Positions 5,778 through 8,345 of a stretch of DNA of 8,345 nucleotides are shown here, one piece after another. The stretch comes from an uncultured Lachnospiraceae bacterium (GTDB taxonomy: Bacteria; Bacillota; Clostridia; Lachnospirales; Lachnospiraceae), in contig CAJTVD010000112.1 in assembly GCA_910579495.1 (NCBI GenBank), forward strand, positions 1-8,345. The letters are read 5' to 3'. Every line of letters begins with the position of its first letter. The stretch's first letter is position 1. A model generated the notes under the pieces. It was not told where the DNA came from. It saw nothing but the letters and a program-made list of their open reading frames with translations, and did no database searches. The position numbers were made by a program, and so were the translations under genes.

Positions 5778-6557
5778 TTATTCTTTGGGCCGGCTGTATA
5801 GGAGCTGGTAATTCCTGGGGGACAGGCCAAAATGGCGTTTAAATATTTTGGAAAAATGGTAGATGTCAGGGTAACCCACAGACAGCCCGGCAGTGGAGGG
5901 AGATTCTCCGTAAACAGTAAGCAGTTCCGCCGCACGCCCCAACCGGAGGTTGATCAGGTACTTTTGGGGAGATATCCCCATCCGCTCTTTGAAGATTCCG
6001 GAAAAGTAGCTGCGGTTCAGCCCCAGTTTTGCGGCAATCTGTTCTACTGTAATGTCGTTAATATACTCTGCATTGATATAGCTGAGTGCCTTTTCCACAT
6101 AATCCGCGGAGGGCTGCCCTTCTTCCAGGAGGATACTGAACAGTTCCCAGATTTTGGCACAGAGAAAGGCGCTCCGTCCATTTTCCATCTTCCCGCACCG
6201 GAGCATATCTTCAAAGACAGTACCTGTTTGGGGAGAATGGATGATTGGGTTTTCCAGGGGCGGCGGGACTGCTTCCTGGGCAGTAAAACCAATCCATATG
6301 TACCGCCATGGATTCTTCTGGTCTGCCTCATAATAAGTCTCCTCATAGGGAGGGATCACAAAAATGTCCCCGGGCTTTACCGGATGGGAGGCCCCGTTTC
6401 TTACAAATGTGCCGAACCCGTATACCACATAATGCAGGAGCCAGTGAGTGCGTATGCCGGGGCCGAAGGAATGGCCAGGCTTGCAGCTTTCGCTGCCGAA
6501 CTGCACAGGATTATATTCTTTATAATGCTGGTCTATTACAATTTCCGTTTTTACCAT
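5778..6557 (-). CDS. AraC-family transcriptional regulator, probably for alpha-galactoside use
   Basis: This 259-residue regulator has an N-terminal cupin-type ligand domain (about 15-95, with HPVKPGDIFVIPPYE at 58-72 as the usual strand-turn pattern) and a C-terminal double helix-turn-helix domain (about 153-255). The first HTH is near 170-194 (VEQIAAKLGLNRSYFSGIFK). The second is near 220-244, with the family signature GYPDIYHFSKIFKRHFG and LSPRNY after it. Such proteins bind a sugar and activate nearby catabolic genes. It is divergent from the MelA-type alpha-galactosidase, so control of that gene in response to an alpha-galactoside such as melibiose or raffinose is likely (inference from context). 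A minus-strand AGAGG lies 10 bases before the ATG at 6557. The 3' end is only 8 bp from the MATE stop, with no clear terminator between. Confidence 0.9.
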   Translation of the reverse strand: MVKTEIVIDQHYKEYNPVQFGSESCKPGHSFGPGIRTHWLLHYVVYGFGTFVRNGASHPVKPGDIFVIPPYEETYYEADQKNPWRYIWIGFTAQEAVPPPLENPIIHSPQTGTVFEDMLRCGKMENGRSAFLCAKIWELFSILLEEGQPSADYVEKALSYINAEYINDITVEQIAAKLGLNRSYFSGIFKERMGISPQKYLINLRLGRAAELLTVYGESPSTAGLSVGYPDIYHFSKIFKRHFGLSPRNYQLLYSRPKE

Positions 6558-6640
6558 ATTGCTGCCTCTTTGTTTTTGGGTTTTTATCCCATTCTTTTCC
6601 CTTCCAGTGCCCTTGTTTCTGCCAGAAGGGATCCTACCTC

Positions 6641-6653
6641 ACATAATAACAAA
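6641..6653 (+). repeat. Direct repeat copy 1, ACATAATAACAAA
   Basis: This 13-base string recurs exactly at 6823-6835 in the same orientation, 182 bases on. This copy overlaps the predicted -10 of the araC promoter. A shared regulator site in the divergent region is the simplest reading (inference), with autoregulation of araC through this copy. Confidence 0.5.
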
Positions 6654-6672
6654 TTTTCATAACAAAAATCAA
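6643..6672 (-). promoter_or_regulatory. Candidate promoter of the AraC regulator gene
   Basis: On the minus strand TTGATT (6672-6667) and TATTAT (6648-6643) are 18 bases apart; the -10 differs from consensus at one base. Transcription would start near 6636, about 80 bases before the start codon. Confidence 0.4.
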
Positions 6673-6703
6673 TCCCAAGCCTTTTCCCGGCCTGCTAAAA
6701 TAA

Positions 6704-6895
6704 GTTCCAGGTGAGAAAATCGGTACAGTAAAGGCCATTAAAGGATGTGGGGGCATTTATGAGATTTACTATCAACCGGAGGATCCAAATTTAGAGGTTT
6801 ACAATCCGGCTGTGTTCACCAGACATAATAACAAACGTAAACGGCAGTGTCCTGTTAGGGCAGGGGCACAGGCAAAAACAAGGAGGTTTGTATGA
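6704..6895 (+). pseudogene. Start-less open frame before melA, possible gene remnant
   Basis: One plus-strand frame stays open for 63 codons from just after a TAA at 6701 to a TGA at 6893-6895, which overlaps the melA ATG as ATGA. It reads through GTVKAIKGCGGIYEIYY and QPEDPNLEVYNPAVF, which look like protein, then turns basic and less protein-like after about 6822. No ATG, GTG or TTG with a ribosome binding site opens it; the only in-frame GTG is late. No family was recognised. It may be the decayed 3' part of an old gene, or chance openness in a regulatory spacer. Confidence 0.25.
6823..6835 (+). repeat. Direct repeat copy 2, ACATAATAACAAA
   Basis: This is an exact copy of the 13-base string at 6641-6653, placed 57 bases before the melA start. 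It includes CATAAT, a possible weak -10 for melA. No good -35 lies at the right distance, as is common at activator-dependent promoters. It may be part of the AraC activator region or of the melA promoter itself. Confidence 0.45.
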
Positions 6896-8211
6896 AAATC
6901 ACATTTATGGGAGCGGGCAGTACCGTATTTGCGCGGAACGTTATCGGGGACTGTATGTGTACTGAGGCACTGCGGGACAGTGTTTTTGCATTGTATGATA
7001 TTGATGGGGAGCGCCTGAAGGAAAGCCAGGTGATCCTGGAAGCGATGCGCAAGGCCAAAGGGGGATTTGGGAAAATTGAGTGTTACCTAGGGGTGGGACA
7101 GCGGAAGGAAGCCCTCCGCGGCGCTTCTTTTGTGATCAACGCCATTCAGGTAGGGGGATATGATCCCTGTACCATCACGGACTTTGAAATCCCCAAAAAG
7201 TTTGGCCTTAGGCAGACCATTGGCGATACCTTGGGGATTGGGGGGATCATGAGGGCACTGCGCACGATTCCTGTGATGGAGGATTTCGCAAGGGATATGG
7301 CGGAGGTTTGCCCGGATGCCCTGTTTTTAAATTACACCAACCCCATGGCCATGCTTACAGGATATATGCTCCGCTATACGCCGGTGAAAACCATTGGGCT
7401 TTGCCACAGCGTACAGGTATGCTCCGAAGGGCTGTTAAAGGCGCTGGATATGGAAGAGAAGCTGGAAGGGCGGAAGGAACTGATCGCTGGTATCAACCAT
7501 ATGGCATGGCTGCTGGAAATAAAAGACAAAAACGGAGTGGACCTTTATCCGGAAATCAAAGCCCGTGCGGCAAAAAAGATGCAGGAGCCGGACTTTAAAG
7601 ATAAGGTACGGTTTGATTATATAAATCATCTGGGGTATTATTGTACGGAATCCAGTGAACACAATGGGGAATATAACCCTTTTTACATCAAGGGCAGATA
7701 CCCGGAGCTGATAGGCCGTTACAATATTCCCCTGGATGAGTATCCCCGCCGGTGTGTCAATCAGATAGAAGCCTGGAAAAAAGAGTATGCAGAGCTTTTG
7801 GAAAATGGCGTGAAAGAGCATGAGCGTTCCGGCGAGTATGCTTCACGGATCATGGAGTCTGTTGTTACAGGAGCGCCCTGCCAGATTGGGGGAAATGTAT
7901 TAAATACCGGAGGGCTGGTCACTAACCTTCCGGAGGAAGCATGTGTGGAGGTTCCCTGTCTGGTCAATGGCTCGGGAATCCATCCCTGCCATGTAGGATC
8001 CCTGCCTGTGCAGTGTGCGGCTATGAACATGACCAATATTAACGTACAGTTACTGGCTATTGAGGCCGCCCATACCCGGAGGCTTTCCCATATTTACCAG
8101 GCAGCAATGCTGGATCCCCATACTGCAGCGGAGCTTGATATAGACAGCATAAGGAAAATGGTGGATGAACTGATTGCGGCGCATGGCGATTATCTGCCCA
8201 AATACCATTGA
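6892..8211 (+). CDS. melA: Alpha-galactosidase, glycoside hydrolase family 4 (MelA)
   Basis: This 439-residue cytoplasmic enzyme splits alpha-1,6-galactosides such as melibiose. GH4 enzymes use NAD+ and a divalent metal (usually Mn2+) in an oxidation-elimination mechanism, unlike most glycosidases. The N-terminal Rossmann fold shows GAGST (7-11) and the acidic strand end YDID (35-38). Family blocks in order are QVGGYDPCTITDFEIPKKFG (86-105), TIGDTLGIGGIMRALRTIP (109-127), NYTNPMAM (147-154), GLCHSVQ (169-175), GINHMA (200-205), TESSEHNGEYNPFYIK (252-267), DEYPRRCVNQ (282-291) and a C-terminus ending DPHTAA..LDID...LIAAHGDYLP. Cys171 and His203 are the expected metal ligands by family analogy. 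The CHS form of the metal motif and overall agreement with E. coli MelA (remembered as about 451 residues) favour alpha-galactosidase over GH4 alpha-glucosidases or 6-phospho-glycosidases. AGGAGG (6881-6886) lies 5 bases before the ATG. It is divergent from the AraC regulator and first in a likely operon. Confidence 0.95.
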   Translation: MKITFMGAGSTVFARNVIGDCMCTEALRDSVFALYDIDGERLKESQVILEAMRKAKGGFGKIECYLGVGQRKEALRGASFVINAIQVGGYDPCTITDFEIPKKFGLRQTIGDTLGIGGIMRALRTIPVMEDFARDMAEVCPDALFLNYTNPMAMLTGYMLRYTPVKTIGLCHSVQVCSEGLLKALDMEEKLEGRKELIAGINHMAWLLEIKDKNGVDLYPEIKARAAKKMQEPDFKDKVRFDYINHLGYYCTESSEHNGEYNPFYIKGRYPELIGRYNIPLDEYPRRCVNQIEAWKKEYAELLENGVKEHERSGEYASRIMESVVTGAPCQIGGNVLNTGGLVTNLPEEACVEVPCLVNGSGIHPCHVGSLPVQCAAMNMTNINVQLLAIEAAHTRRLSHIYQAAMLDPHTAAELDIDSIRKMVDELIAAHGDYLPKYH

Positions 8212-8308
8212 AAGGGCGGTCTGTCGGATAGGGTAAACGCTGTTCCTGGCCAGAGCTTACACACAGGATGGCACTGTATGGGAGCATATAAATAGGAAAA
8301 AGGAAACC

Positions 8309-8345
8309 ATGAAAGAGCCAACAACGGGCAGCACGCTCCGCGAAC
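8309..8345 (+). CDS. Start of the next gene, cut by the window end
   Basis: An ATG at 8309 preceded by AAAAAGGAAA (about 5 bases spacing) opens a frame reading MKEPTTGSTLRE to the window edge. It lies 97 bp after melA on the same strand with no clear terminator between, so it may be in the melA operon. Sugar transporter genes often sit here, and TLRE would fit the N-terminus of a MelB-type GPH symporter, but 12 residues are too few to assign a family. Confidence 0.45.
   Translation, partial: MKEPTTGSTLRE

Noticed and set aside
5832..6662. 276-codon plus-strand open frame opposite the AraC gene
   Set aside because: It is antisense to a well-supported AraC-family gene with both helix-turn-helix motifs; no ribosome binding site or known family.
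6654..6822. Insertion element flanked by 13-base target duplications
   Set aside because: The interval ends show no inverted repeats and no transposase or known MITE features, so the direct repeats are better read as regulatory sites.
6830..6850. Catabolite response element (cre) near ACAAACGTAAACG before melA
   Set aside because: The match to the palindromic cre consensus is poor on the right half; carbon catabolite control is plausible but not supported here.

Overview
The window looks like a chromosomal segment of a gut-type Gram-positive anaerobe in the Clostridia, most likely Lachnospiraceae (inference). The signs are moderate GC, strong AGGAGG-like ribosome binding sites, a lipoprotein class D beta-lactamase of the clostridial kind, a cytoplasmic GH4 (MelA-type) alpha-galactosidase beside a divergent AraC regulator, and a chemoreceptor. 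No rRNA, tRNA, CRISPR array, insertion sequence or phage gene was seen.

Layout. Bases 1-25 hold the terminator of a plus-strand gene outside the window. Bases 26-296 are a leader with a good sigma-A-type promoter (TTGACT-17-TAATAT) and an operator-like dyad lying over it. Two overlapping plus-strand genes follow: a class D beta-lactamase lipoprotein (297-1289) and a membrane-anchored metallophosphoesterase (1274-2128). A strong hairpin terminator at 2199-2240 ends this operon and probably also serves the convergent gene. On the minus strand is a complete methyl-accepting chemotaxis protein (3950-2256).

The 469-bp gap 3951-4419 is the most structured noncoding part. A minus-strand promoter (TTGCTT-17-TATAAT) would give the chemoreceptor mRNA a leader of about 320 nt. 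That leader contains several hairpins, a UUCG-capped terminator in its middle and a perfect 13-bp inverted repeat just before the ribosome binding site. A plus-strand promoter in the same gap serves a MATE-family efflux transporter (4420-5769).

The MATE gene runs tail-to-tail, 8 bp apart, into a minus-strand AraC-family regulator (6557-5778). The regulator is divergent from a MelA-type GH4 alpha-galactosidase (6892-8211). Their 334-bp spacer has two copies of a 13-base direct repeat and a start-less open frame that may be a gene remnant. A further gene begins at 8309 and leaves the window; it may be the galactoside transporter (inference).

How the genes work together. The first operon probably acts at the cell envelope: beta-lactam hydrolysis outside the membrane plus a phosphoesterase of the YkuE type. 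The araC-melA pair is a standard local switch for alpha-galactoside use. The chemoreceptor and MATE pump are single-gene units sharing a divergent control region. All genes belong to known families. The least explained signals are the chemoreceptor leader and the two regulatory spacers.
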